A stretch of DNA of 9,001 nt from Oscillibacter sp. (GTDB lineage Bacteria > Bacillota > Clostridia > Oscillospirales > Oscillospiraceae). The translations under genes were made by a program, and so were the position numbers. The DNA lies in the NCBI GenBank assembly GCA_020025415.1, contig JAHHSB010000049.1, forward strand, positions 1 to 9,001, read 5' to 3'. The notes beneath the pieces are model-generated. The model saw nothing but the letters and a program-made list of their open reading frames with translations. It ran no database searches and was not told the DNA's origin. Positions 1 to 7,267 of the stretch are shown in pieces. The number at the start of each line of letters is the position of its first letter. The stretch's first letter is position 1.

Positions 1-670
1 GCTTACACAGCTCCCGCAACAGCTTGGCCAGCTGATGCTCCCCACCCAGGTCCGTGCCGTAACGGGTGATGTCCTGGGCAATGACCAGCAGCTCCTTGAC
101 CCCGGCGGAAGCCAGCTCCGCCGCCTCGGTGAGAAGCTCATCCATGGGGCGGCTGCGGTAGCGGCCCCGAAGGGAGGGGATCACGCAGTAGGCGCAGTGA
201 TTGTCGCAGCCCTCGGCAATGCGCAGATAGGCGTACCAGGGCGGCGTGGAGAGGATCCGCGGCCCGTTCTGGGGAGCGGTATGGATATCCCCGAAGCGGC
301 TGGGCCGCAGGCCCTGCTCCGCCTCCTCCACGGCAGCGGTGATGTCGCCGTAGCTGCCGGTGCCCAGGATCCCGTCCACCTCCGGCAGCTCACGGAAGAT
401 CTCCTGCTGATAGCGCTGGGCCATGCAGCCGGTGACCAGGATCTTGCCCAGCTTTCCCGCCTGCTTGAGCGCCGCCAGCTCCAGGATCTGGTCAATGGCC
501 TCCTCACAGGCGGAGGCCAGGAAGCCGCAGGTGTTCACCACCGCCACGTCCGCCCCCTCGGGCTCGGTGACGACGGTGTGGCCAGCAGCCTGGCAGGACG
601 CCATCATCTGTTCGCAGTTCACCTGGTTCTTGGCACAGCCCAGGGAGATAAATGCAATCTTACAGCTCAA
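1..670 (-). CDS. rimO: Ribosomal protein uS12 methylthiotransferase RimO, N-terminal half (partial)
   Basis: Radical-SAM iron-sulfur enzyme that adds a methylthio group to a conserved aspartate of ribosomal protein S12. The left edge of the window cuts it: 223 codons are visible, about half of a family member. The UPF0004 domain carries its three cluster cysteines at C12 (SLGCAKN), C48 (NTCGF) and C82 (TGCM). The radical-SAM motif CDNHCAYC follows at 155-162 (C155, C159, C162). The next stretch, IPSLRGRYRSRP, is typical of RimO rather than MiaB. The frame is closed by a TGA four codons before the chosen start, leaving TTG at 670 as the best start, with GAGG seven bases before it. It is the last visible gene of the recA-side unit, 61 bases after the nitroreductase stop. 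The TTG start may keep expression low. Identity is well supported; the exact start is less so. Confidence 0.93.
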   Translation of the reverse strand, partial: MSCKIAFISLGCAKNQVNCEQMMASCQAAGHTVVTEPEGADVAVVNTCGFLASACEEAIDQILELAALKQAGKLGKILVTGCMAQRYQQEIFRELPEVDGILGTGSYGDITAAVEEAEQGLRPSRFGDIHTAPQNGPRILSTPPWYAYLRIAEGCDNHCAYCVIPSLRGRYRSRPMDELLTEAAELASAGVKELLVIAQDITRYGTDLGGEHQLAKLLRELCK

Positions 671-687
671 AGCGATGCCTCATTTCC

Positions 688-705
688 AATCCCCGGCGGG
701 GGATT
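688..705 (-). other. Short hairpin in the rimO leader
   Basis: Perfect 7-bp inverted repeat AATCCCC/GGGGATT around a 4-base loop, lying between the nitroreductase stop and the rimO start. On the minus (coding) strand it is not followed by a T-run, so it does not look like a terminator in that direction. It may affect mRNA stability or access to the rimO start. Function is inferred only. Confidence 0.35.
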
Positions 706-731
706 TTGTTCTCGTTTCTTTGCGCCGCCTT

Positions 732-1310
732 TCAGCGGATGTCCCAGCGGCCCGGCTTCCGGGCAGGGGCCCGCAGGGGCGGCTCCGGCGCCGGGTAGCC
801 CAGGGTCACCAGGCTCACCAGCGGCCCTTTGTCCGGAGCGAAGATCTCCCGCAGCTTCTCGTCATAGCCGGCCTCATTGGCCGCATAGAGCCAGCACGAG
901 CCGATGCCCCGCTCCCAGGCGGCCAGCAGCAGGCTCTGGATGGCCGCGGCGGCGGAGAGCATCATGGGCTCTTTGTCGGGATAGTCCCGCTGCAAAAACA
1001 CCAGCACATACACCGGCGCGCCGCCCAGGCCCCGGACGAAGCGGACGGTCTGCTCCTTCACCTCCGGGTGGGTGGGAAAGCGCCGGTCCATCAGCGGGCC
1101 GATGCCTAGGGCAATGCCCTCCAGATTCTCCTTCATTTTGGCAATCTGCTCCGGCTCGGTCAGGGCCAGAAAATACCAGGGCTGGCGGTTCACCCCGGAT
1201 GGGGCCCAGCAGGCCGCCTCCAGCAGCTCCTCCAGCGTCTGGCGAGGAATGGGGGTATCCAGATAATTCCGGACGCTGCGGCGCCCGGTCAGCGCATTCA
1301 TCAGTTCCAT
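732..1310 (-). CDS. Nitroreductase family protein (FMN-dependent NAD(P)H oxidoreductase)
   Basis: A 192-residue protein of the NADH-oxidase/nitroreductase family, normally a cytoplasmic FMN-binding homodimer that reduces nitro compounds, quinones or flavins. Visible family marks are the N-terminal FMN-phosphate segment GRRSVRNY (residues 9-16), APSGVNRQPWYF (36-47), which contributes to the flavin site, the helix SAAAAIQSLLLAA before GIGSCWL (135-141), and the C-terminal VTLGYPAPEP. Length is normal for the short nitroreductases. The ATG at 1310 is chosen because GAGGAG lies seven bases upstream, inside the Glu codons at the end of recX; the open frame continues upstream only as recX shadow. 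The start is 1 base from the recX stop, so translational coupling is likely. The substrate cannot be told from sequence. Its place between recX and rimO does not by itself imply a repair role. Confidence 0.9.
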   Translation of the reverse strand: MELMNALTGRRSVRNYLDTPIPRQTLEELLEAACWAPSGVNRQPWYFLALTEPEQIAKMKENLEGIALGIGPLMDRRFPTHPEVKEQTVRFVRGLGGAPVYVLVFLQRDYPDKEPMMLSAAAAIQSLLLAAWERGIGSCWLYAANEAGYDEKLREIFAPDKGPLVSLVTLGYPAPEPPLRAPARKPGRWDIR

Positions 1311-1311
1311 C

Positions 1312-1929
1312 TCACCACTCCTCTTCTTCCAGGCGGCCATCCCAGGCGGCACGGATCTCCCCCCAGGAATAGCCCCGGCGAGCCAGGGCGTTGCACAGCC
1401 GCCGTTTTTCCTTTTCATCTGGCTCCCGGCCCCGGAGCTTGGCAGCCAGGAAGCAGCGGATCCGCGCATCATTGTCGCCAGCCTGCTCCACGGCCTCGTC
1501 CCACAGCTCCCGTGGGATGCCGTGGCGGCGGAGCTCCTCTTTCCAGCGGGCGGGACCGTAGCCCAGATCCGCCAGGTGACGCACCAGCAGCCCGGCATAC
1601 TCCCCGTCGTTGAGCGCACCGATAGCCTCCAGCCATTCGGCGGCGTAGCGGCTGTCGGCGGCGGAAGCGCCCTTTTCCCGAAGCTTTTTCTCCAGGTCCG
1701 CCCGGGACATGGCCCGCCGCCCGATGAGGGCCGCCGCGTCCGCCCGGGCCCGGGAGCCCGCGGCCCGGCTTTTCAGCGCCTCCAGGGTCTGGTCATCCAG
1801 CTCCAGCCCGGCGGAAAGTCCAAAGTCCAGCAGCTCCTGCTCGGTGATCTTCAGGCAGCTGCCGTCCTCCAAAAAGGCCAGCACCCGCCCCTTGACCCGG
1901 GCAGAGGGCTCCAGGCGCTCAATCCGCAT
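1312..1929 (-). CDS. recX: RecX, regulator of RecA
   Basis: RecX binds RecA filaments and limits their growth and activity. The 205-residue product begins MRIERLEP and has the Lys/Arg-rich three-helix repeat make-up of the family. Regions recognised include [23 protein letters not shown] (first repeat, about residues 65-88), [25 protein letters not shown] (second) and [23 protein letters not shown] (third), then a fourth repeat ending [13 protein letters not shown]. The ATG at 1929 lies inside the end of recA, giving an 11-base overlap with the recA stop. No clear Shine-Dalgarno precedes it, so translation is probably coupled to recA. Upstream alternatives are ATG 1941 and GTG 1947, which only add residues without family similarity. 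Position directly after recA is the usual one and confirms the call. Confidence 0.92.
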   Translation of the reverse strand: MRIERLEPSARVKGRVLAFLEDGSCLKITEQELLDFGLSAGLELDDQTLEALKSRAAGSRARADAAALIGRRAMSRADLEKKLREKGASAADSRYAAEWLEAIGALNDGEYAGLLVRHLADLGYGPARWKEELRRHGIPRELWDEAVEQAGDNDARIRCFLAAKLRGREPDEKEKRRLCNALARRGYSWGEIRAAWDGRLEEEEW

Positions 1930-3025
1930 CGTCGAAGTCATCAGCACTCACGTCCACGGCCCGGCCGGCGGCACGGGCAGCAATACGGGACTGATTGCTC
2001 ATGAGCTTGTCGAAGTTCTTGCGGATCTCTGCTTCCAGCTTCTCCGCAGCCTCGGGATTTTCCTGGAAATACTTCTTGGCGACGTCCCTGCCCTGGCCGA
2101 TGCGGGTCTCGCCCATGGAGAACCAGGAGCCGGACTTCTGCACCAGATTCAGCTTCACGCCCAGGTCGATCAGCTCACCCACGTGCGAGATGCCCTCGCC
2201 GTACATGATGTCAAACTCCGCCTCCCGGAAGGGGGGCGCCACCTTGTTTTTCACCACTTTGGCCCGGGTGCGGTTGCCGATAATCTCCGAGCCATTTTTC
2301 AGCGCCTCGATCCGGCGCACGTCGATGCGGACGGAGGAGTAGAACTTCAGCGCCCGGCCGCCGGTGGTCACCTCGGGGTTGCCGTACATGATGCCCACCT
2401 TTTCCCGCAGCTGGTTGATGAAGATGACGATGCAGTTGGTCTTACCGATGGCGCCGGTGAGCTTGCGCAGGGCCTGGCTCATCAGCCGGGCCTGCAGGCC
2501 CACATAGCTGTCGCCCATCTCGCCCTCGATCTCCGCCCGGGGCACCAGGGCCGCCACGGAGTCCACCACTACCACATCAATGGCGCCCGAGCGCACCAAG
2601 GCCTCGGTGATCTCCAGGGCTTGCTCGCCGGTGTCGGGCTGGGCGATGAGCATCTCCTCGATCTTCACACCCAGGGCCCGGGCATAGGTGGGGTCCAGGG
2701 CGTGCTCGGCGTCCACAAAGGCCACCTCGCCGCCCCGCTTCTGGGCCTCGGCCACCACATGGAGGGCCAGGGTGGTCTTACCCGAGGACTCCGGCCCGTA
2801 GATCTCCACGATCCGGCCCTTGGGCAGTCCCCCGATCCCCAGCGCCAGGTCCAGGGAGAGCGAGCCGGTGGGGATATAGTCCACGTTCAGCTCCGCTCCA
2901 TCGCCAAAGCGCATGATGGAGCCCTTTCCATACATTTTCTCGATCTGGGCCATCGCGGTATCGATGGCCCGCTTCTTATCCTCCGCAGGTGCCCCGCTGG
3001 GCAGCGGCGCTTTTTCTTTTGCCAT
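1919..3025 (-). CDS. recA: RecA recombinase
   Basis: ATP-dependent DNA strand-exchange protein for homologous recombination and repair; it is also the co-protease that triggers LexA self-cleavage. The 368-residue product is full length. Walker [10 protein letters not shown] is at residues 77-85, the catalytic glutamate is in VDAEHALDP (E107), and Walker B VVVVDS is at 151-156. Also present are the loop-1 region around [35 protein letters not shown], and the loop-2 segment [15 protein letters not shown]. The acidic C-terminal tail ends DDFDDAD. The ATG start has a strong GAGGAGG seven bases upstream. It follows prmC by 75 bases and overlaps recX. No LexA-type box is visible in those 75 bases; a candidate box lies far upstream, before the DUF1385 gene (5024-5035). 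Confidence 0.99.
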   Translation of the reverse strand: MAKEKAPLPSGAPAEDKKRAIDTAMAQIEKMYGKGSIMRFGDGAELNVDYIPTGSLSLDLALGIGGLPKGRIVEIYGPESSGKTTLALHVVAEAQKRGGEVAFVDAEHALDPTYARALGVKIEEMLIAQPDTGEQALEITEALVRSGAIDVVVVDSVAALVPRAEIEGEMGDSYVGLQARLMSQALRKLTGAIGKTNCIVIFINQLREKVGIMYGNPEVTTGGRALKFYSSVRIDVRRIEALKNGSEIIGNRTRAKVVKNKVAPPFREAEFDIMYGEGISHVGELIDLGVKLNLVQKSGSWFSMGETRIGQGRDVAKKYFQENPEAAEKLEAEIRKNFDKLMSNQSRIAARAAGRAVDVSADDFDDAD

Positions 3026-3055
3026 GGTTTGTCCTCCTCAAATCATCTATCAGCT

Positions 3056-3080
3056 CCCAGGCGGCGCCCGGCCGCCTGGG
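3056..3080 (-). other. Strong hairpin between prmC and recA
   Basis: Perfect 10-bp inverted repeat CCCAGGCGGC/GCCGCCTGGG with a 5-base loop, 20 bases after the prmC stop and about 17 bases before the recA Shine-Dalgarno. The stem is very GC-rich, but no T-run follows on the coding strand, so it is not a classical intrinsic terminator. It may act as a transcript-processing or stability element, a partial attenuator, or a 3' end protector for the DUF1385-prmC message. It is the only notable structure in this gap. Confidence 0.6.
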
Positions 3081-3100
3081 TATCCACTTCTTTCGGGCGC

Positions 3101-3967
3101 TTACAGCTCTCTGAACAGCTTGCCGAACACCACCCGGGGGATCCCGGCCAGGTCCTTAACCACCTGGATATCGCCAAAGCCCTGGCTGCGCATGATGCGC
3201 AGCACACTGTCGGCCTGGCCGATGCCCACCTCGAAATAGAGCCTGCCCCCCACGGGCAGCAGGTCCTTCCACTTCTCGGCGATGGCGTGGTAGAAATCCA
3301 GCCCGTCCTCGCCCCCGTCCAGGGCCATGTGGGGCTCGTAGTCCCGCACAGAGGGGTCCAGGCCCGGAATGTCCCCGCTGGGAATATAAGGGGGATTAGA
3401 GACGATACAGTCAAACTCTCCCAGACCGGCGGACGGCTTTTCCATGGCGTCCATGGGCAAGGTCGTCACCCGGCCGCTCAGGCCGTTGCGGCGGACGTTC
3501 TGCCGGCACACCCGCAGCGCCTGCTCCGACAGCTCCCCCAGTACCACCCGGGCCTGGGGCATCTGGGAGGCAATGGCCAGACCCACGCAGCCGCTGCCGG
3601 CGCACAGGTCCAGCACCCGGCACTCTCCCAAGGTGCGGATATAATCCATGGCCTGCTCGGCCAGCACTTCCGTGTCCGGCCGAGGGATCAGCACCCCGTT
3701 GGAGATATCCAGGGGCAAGCCGTAAAACTCCCACTCCCCGATCAGATAGGCCACCGGCTCCCCCGCCAGATGACGCTCCACCAACTCCCGGGCCCGGCGC
3801 TCCAGCTCCGGCCCAGCATAAAGCCCGCCATCCCGCTGCAACTCCTCCCGGGTCTTTCCGCAGGCGAAGCATACCAGCTCCCGGGCCTCCAGGGTGGCGG
3901 CCTCGATCCCGGCGGCCTTCAGCTGCCGGCGAATGTCCAGATACAAATTGTTATAGGTAATGGCCAC
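3101..3967 (-). CDS. prmC: Peptide chain release factor N5-glutamine methyltransferase PrmC
   Basis: SAM-dependent enzyme that methylates the Gln of the GGQ motif in release factors RF1 and RF2 (also known as HemK). From the GTG at 3967 the product has 288 residues. The N-terminal helical substrate-binding domain covers about residues 1-85. Then come IPRPDTE (94-100), SAM motif I VLDLCAGSG (118-126), and the catalytic NPPY tetrad (191-194) that binds the glutamine side chain. The C-terminal LYFEVGIGQ and the final GIPRVVFGK are also typical. GTG 3967 is preferred because GGAGG lies about ten bases before it; the other GTG at 3976 sits only two bases after the same site. It follows the DUF1385 gene by about 30 bases, so the two are probably one transcript. 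The usual partner gene prfA is not next to it. Confidence 0.95.
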   Translation of the reverse strand: MAITYNNLYLDIRRQLKAAGIEAATLEARELVCFACGKTREELQRDGGLYAGPELERRARELVERHLAGEPVAYLIGEWEFYGLPLDISNGVLIPRPDTEVLAEQAMDYIRTLGECRVLDLCAGSGCVGLAIASQMPQARVVLGELSEQALRVCRQNVRRNGLSGRVTTLPMDAMEKPSAGLGEFDCIVSNPPYIPSGDIPGLDPSVRDYEPHMALDGGEDGLDFYHAIAEKWKDLLPVGGRLYFEVGIGQADSVLRIMRSQGFGDIQVVKDLAGIPRVVFGKLFREL

Positions 3968-3997
3968 GGACCACACCCCCTCCGTTTCCCTGTCAGC

Positions 3998-4963
3998 TTA
4001 CCAGCTGTCCTTTCCCTTCTCCTCGGGGATCACCAGCTCAAGCGAGCGGATGGCGCACTCCATCATGCTGTCGTCGGGCTCGTTGGTGGTGAAATTCTGC
4101 ATCCACATACCCGGCGCCGTCAGCACCCGGGTGAGGGCGTTGTCGTGCCGGCCCACCCAGCGGTTGAACTCATAGGTCACACCCACCACCAGGGGCAGCA
4201 GCAGCACATGCACCACCGTGCGCAGCCAGACGTTGGTGATGGGCCAGATGCCAAACACCACCGACGAGAGCAGGATAGACACGAAGATCACTACAAACAA
4301 AAAGCTAGTGCCGCAGCGAGGGTGATGACGGGGCTGTTTGCGCACGTTCTCCACCGTCAGCGGCAATCCGGCCTCATAGCAGAAAATGGTCTTATGCTCG
4401 GCGCCGTGGTACTGAAAGACCCGGTAGATATCCTTGGTGCGGGAGCAGGCGATCAGGTAGATCAGAAAGATGGCCACCTTGAACACGCCCTCCAGCAGGT
4501 TGCGCAGCCACAGGGTGCTGCCGGGAAAAAAGTGCAACAGCCCGCCGGTTAAAAAAGTAGGCAGCACCATAAAAAGCAGCACCGACATGCCCACGCCCAA
4601 AATCACCGCCAGGGTCACCAGCATGCTTTCCAGCTTCTTGCTGGGGATATGCTTTTCCAGCCACAGGTCCAGCTTGGAAGGCTGGGCATTGGCATCGTCG
4701 GGATAAAAATCAGCGGAGTACATCAGCGCCTTAACGCCCTTGACGATGGAGTCCAAAAAATTCACCGTGCCCCGGATCAGCGGCACCCCCAGGATGGGGT
4801 AGCGATCCTTTACCAGCCGGAGCTGCTCCACCTTTTCCACCAGCTGGCCGTCCTGGTCCCGGACGACGATGGCCTGTTTTTCCGGGCCCCGCATCATCAC
4901 GCCCTCGATCAGGGCCTGTCCGCCGATGCTGGTGCGAAATCCGCACGTTTTCTTTTCCGCCAT
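3998..4963 (-). CDS. DUF1385 (YqhQ-like) polytopic membrane protein
   Basis: A 321-residue integral membrane protein of the DUF1385 family, whose biochemical role is not established. Conserved family segments seen are GGQALIEGVMMRGP (14-27), the PILGVPLIRGTVNF region (56-69), YHGAEHKTIFCYE (185-197) and HPRCGTSF (214-221). Predicted hydrophobic segments lie at about 113-138, 158-173, 219-240 and 247-263, giving four membrane spans. The conserved His/Glu/Cys residues between spans could bind a metal or cofactor, but that is inference. The ATG has AAAGGAA nine bases upstream and its own promoter 40 to 60 bases away. It is the first gene of the unit containing prmC and recA. DUF1385 beside prmC is a common arrangement in Clostridia, often with rpmE and prfA, neither of which is seen here. 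Confidence 0.9.
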   Translation of the reverse strand: MAEKKTCGFRTSIGGQALIEGVMMRGPEKQAIVVRDQDGQLVEKVEQLRLVKDRYPILGVPLIRGTVNFLDSIVKGVKALMYSADFYPDDANAQPSKLDLWLEKHIPSKKLESMLVTLAVILGVGMSVLLFMVLPTFLTGGLLHFFPGSTLWLRNLLEGVFKVAIFLIYLIACSRTKDIYRVFQYHGAEHKTIFCYEAGLPLTVENVRKQPRHHPRCGTSFLFVVIFVSILLSSVVFGIWPITNVWLRTVVHVLLLPLVVGVTYEFNRWVGRHDNALTRVLTAPGMWMQNFTTNEPDDSMMECAIRSLELVIPEEKGKDSW

Positions 4964-4997
4964 GTTGGTTCCTTTCTAAATCACCAATGATAGGAAT

Positions 4998-5026
4998 AGT
5001 TTACTACTCCATTAATCAAATCGCAA
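4998..5026 (-). promoter_or_regulatory. Sigma-A-type promoter before the DUF1385-prmC-recA unit
   Basis: On the minus strand, TTGCGA (5026-5021) is separated by 17 bases from TAAACT (5003-4998). Each matches the vegetative consensus at four of six positions and the spacing is ideal. The surroundings are AT-rich compared with the genes. It lies in the 98-base gap between the histidine kinase stop and the DUF1385 start. No terminator was recognised after the kinase, so some read-through is possible. Confidence 0.55.
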
Positions 5027-5035
5027 CACTTGTTC
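5024..5035 (-). promoter_or_regulatory. Candidate LexA (SOS) operator
   Basis: The minus strand reads GAACAAGTGTTG, matching the Gram-positive LexA box core GAAC-N4-GTTC at seven of eight fixed positions, with the purine/pyrimidine pattern in the middle also as expected. It overlaps the -35 hexamer of the predicted promoter, where a repressor would block RNA polymerase. recA is about 2 kb downstream in the same apparent transcription unit. One mismatch and a single site leave chance occurrence possible. Confidence 0.4.
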
Positions 5036-5061
5036 TAGTTTTTTCGAGCCGCGTCTGGGGT

Positions 5062-6501
5062 TCACACCGCCGCCACCGGCAGCCGGATGGTCACTACGCA
5101 GCCGCCGCCCTCGGCATTGCCGATCTCAAAGCTGCCGTTGTGCAGCTTGACAATCTCGTCGCACACAGCCAGGCCAATACCGCTGCCCCGGGCCTTGGAA
5201 GAGCCCTTGTAAAACTTCTGCTTCACCAGGGGCAGCTCCTGTTCGGGGATACCGGGGCCGTGGTCCCGGACCCGGACCACCACCATATCTCCCTCGCCGG
5301 AGACGGAGACCTCCACCCGCTTGCCGGTGCCGCCGTGCTTGGCGGCATTGTCCAGCACGTTGCAGAACACCTGCTTGAGACGCTCCGGATCACCGGGGAT
5401 GGGGGGCAGATCCTCTTCCCCCGCCTCATAGCTCAGCTCCAGCCCGTCCTGGCGGAACAGCTCCCGATAAGTAAAGATGGCATCTTCCAGCTCCGCCTGC
5501 AGATCCATCTGCTCGATCTGCAGGGTCATGCGCCCGTCCTGCATCTTGGAAAATTCCAGCAGTTCTTCCACCATGGTGGTCAGGCGGCGGGACTCTTTGA
5601 GAATGATCCGCAGGCCCCGGCGCATCTGCACCGGGTCTTCGGTGGTGTCGGCCAAAATGGTCTCGCCCCAGCCGTTGATGGCCGTCAGCGGGGTGCGCAG
5701 CTCATGAGAGACGGAGGAAATGAACTCCGTCTGCATTTTCTCACCCTGGCTGATCTTCTGGGACATATCGTTGATATTGTCCACCAGCTCGCCCAGCTCG
5801 TCAGTATAGCGGTTTTCGATCTGGATGCCATAGCCGCCGGCGGAAATCCGCTTGGCCGCCTCCGACACCACGGTGACCGGCTCCACCACGTCGTTGATAA
5901 ACAGCAAGCTGGCAAAAAGCACCATGCTCATACAGGCGATGGCGATGAGGATCACGAACAGGATGCTGATAAGGATCTGCCGGTTCACCGCGTGCATGGC
6001 GGTGACAAAGCGCATCACGCCCACGGCGCTGCCATTAAAAGACAGGGGCGCCGAAACCGCCAGGATATCCCCCGCCGTCTGAGGATCCTTACCCCGGAAG
6101 GTCTCGATGTTGCCGGAGTTCAGCGCCCGCTGGATCTCATCCGTGCCTGGAGAGGTGCCGGCAGTCAGGCCATAGGTGGACACCAGGATCTGGCCGCTGG
6201 CACTGATGAACTGCAGCTCGATCTGATCTTTATCCTCAAAATTCTCCGTGTAGCTGGCCGCCCGCTGATAAAACTCGGAATAGCTGGTCATGAAGTAGCT
6301 GTTGAACGACTCCGCCGCGGTCTGGGCCCGGCGCTCCAGGCCGGACTGCACGTTGCCGTAATAATAATTGGAGATGCCGGCGGACAGCAGCACCACTGCC
6401 ACAAGAATCAGCAAAAGGACCGGCATCACGGTGTTGAGAATCCACCGCTGGCGCAGGCCCCGGATCCGCAGAGCCCGCCGCTCCCGTTTGGTATCGCCCA
6501 T
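5062..6501 (-). CDS. Membrane sensor histidine kinase (HAMP, HisKA, HATPase_c)
   Basis: Two-component sensor kinase of 479 residues, partner of the response regulator encoded just upstream. Order of parts: short cytoplasmic Arg-rich N terminus; membrane span about 25-43; extracytoplasmic sensor region about 45-174, with beta-rich stretches (FISASGQILVSTYG and ILAVSAPL...GVMRFV) that suggest a single-Cache/PAS-like fold; second span about 176-202; HAMP linker about 203-255; HisKA with SVSHELRTPL and phospho-acceptor H266; then the ATPase domain with N-box N385 (VLDNAAKHG), G1 DHGPGIP (413-419), F-box QKFYKGS (428-434) and G2 GSGIGLAV (439-446). All catalytic motifs are intact. ATG 6501 is chosen because AGGAGG lies nine bases before it. 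The open frame extends to GTG 6555 inside the regulator gene, but that start has no ribosome site. The signal is unknown. Confidence 0.95.
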   Translation of the reverse strand: MGDTKRERRALRIRGLRQRWILNTVMPVLLLILVAVVLLSAGISNYYYGNVQSGLERRAQTAAESFNSYFMTSYSEFYQRAASYTENFEDKDQIELQFISASGQILVSTYGLTAGTSPGTDEIQRALNSGNIETFRGKDPQTAGDILAVSAPLSFNGSAVGVMRFVTAMHAVNRQILISILFVILIAIACMSMVLFASLLFINDVVEPVTVVSEAAKRISAGGYGIQIENRYTDELGELVDNINDMSQKISQGEKMQTEFISSVSHELRTPLTAINGWGETILADTTEDPVQMRRGLRIILKESRRLTTMVEELLEFSKMQDGRMTLQIEQMDLQAELEDAIFTYRELFRQDGLELSYEAGEEDLPPIPGDPERLKQVFCNVLDNAAKHGGTGKRVEVSVSGEGDMVVVRVRDHGPGIPEQELPLVKQKFYKGSSKARGSGIGLAVCDEIVKLHNGSFEIGNAEGGGCVVTIRLPVAAV

Positions 6502-6542
6502 GGCCGCTGTCCTCCTTTCCTTCCAAGCATGAGGTGCCCGGT

Positions 6543-7229
6543 TCAAAAGCCCCACTTATAGCCGTAGCCCCAAACCGTGGTGATATAAACAGGGTTTTGC
6601 ACGTTGTCTTCGATCTTCAGGCGCAGGCGCCGGATATTGACGTCCACGATCTTCAGCTCGCCGAAATAGTCCCGGCCCCACACCATGTCCAAAATCTCCT
6701 CCCGGGAGAGGGCCTTGCCCGGGTTTTCCATAAAGGTCTTCATGATGGAATACTCCACCTGGGTCAGCTTGATGCGCTGGCCGTTTTTCTCCAGCGTCCG
6801 GTTGCGGGTGTTGAGCAGGAAGGGATCCTGCCGAATCACATTGCTCTCCGGCGCGCTCTCGCCCCCCGCCCGGCGGAACAGGGCGTCCACCCGGGCGGTC
6901 AGCTCCGCCGGGGAAAACGGCTTGGTCACATAGTCATCCGCGCCGGTCATCAGGCCCGTCACCTTGTCCATCTCCTGGGAGCGGGCAGAGAGCATGATGA
7001 TGCCGATCTTGGAGTTGGTCACCCGGATCCGGCGGCAGACCTCAAAGCCGTCGATGCCGGGCAGCATAATATCCAGCAGAGCCACCCGGGTGTCCGGGTT
7101 TTCCTTCAGCCGTTCCAGGGCGTCCTCGCCGGTCTCGGCCTCGATCACGTCGTAGCCGGCCCGGCGCAGGTTGATAACAATAAAGCTGCGAATGCTGGAC
7201 TCATCTTCCAGAACCAATACTTTTTTCAT
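6543..7229 (-). CDS. OmpR/PhoB-family response regulator
   Basis: DNA-binding response regulator of 228 residues. The receiver domain (about 1-120) has the acidic pair E8/D9, phospho-acceptor D53 (LLDIMLPG), the switch Ser81 (MLSAR) and Lys103 (VTKPFS), all expected for an active receiver. The C-terminal winged helix (about 130-228) carries LTQVEYSIMKTFMENPG, the recognition helix around DVNIRRLRLKIED (196-208) and the wing YITTVWGYGYKW (215-226). ATG 7229 is chosen: AAAGGAA precedes it by six bases and MKKVLVLEDE is the canonical beginning. The open frame upstream belongs to the end of the lipoprotein gene region. It is 38 bases after the lipoprotein stop and 41 bases before the kinase start. 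The 11-bp-spaced repeats before the lipoprotein gene are a plausible binding site for it. Confidence 0.96.
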   Translation of the reverse strand: MKKVLVLEDESSIRSFIVINLRRAGYDVIEAETGEDALERLKENPDTRVALLDIMLPGIDGFEVCRRIRVTNSKIGIIMLSARSQEMDKVTGLMTGADDYVTKPFSPAELTARVDALFRRAGGESAPESNVIRQDPFLLNTRNRTLEKNGQRIKLTQVEYSIMKTFMENPGKALSREEILDMVWGRDYFGELKIVDVNIRRLRLKIEDNVQNPVYITTVWGYGYKWGF

Positions 7230-7267
7230 AGCCGTTCCTTTCTGCTTTATTTCGGATACGCCGTGGC

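Noticed and set aside
1..670. MiaB (tRNA methylthiotransferase) as an alternative for the partial gene
   Set aside because: The SLGCAKN, NTCGF and IPSLRGRYRSRP segments fit RimO; MiaB has a different pattern after the radical-SAM cysteines.
688..712. Plus-strand intrinsic terminator (stem followed by TTTTGTT)
   Set aside because: No plus-strand gene lies upstream of it; treated only as a leader hairpin of rimO.
35..1372. 445-codon plus-strand frame
   Set aside because: Antisense to rimO, the nitroreductase and recX; no family motif.
732..1619. Longer 295-residue version of the nitroreductase
   Set aside because: The first 103 codons are recX read in another frame; the ATG at 1310 has a good ribosome site and starts the conserved family sequence.
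1709..4552. 947-codon plus-strand frame
   Set aside because: Codon-aligned mirror of recA, prmC and DUF1385; low-complexity His/Gln/Pro-rich translation and no ribosome site. The minus-strand genes are certain.
6502..6555. Upstream GTG start of the kinase
   Set aside because: Inside the regulator gene without a ribosome site; the ATG at 6501 follows AGGAGG at proper distance.
4987..6561. 524-codon plus-strand frame
   Set aside because: Mirror of the histidine kinase, whose catalytic motifs are all intact on the minus strand.
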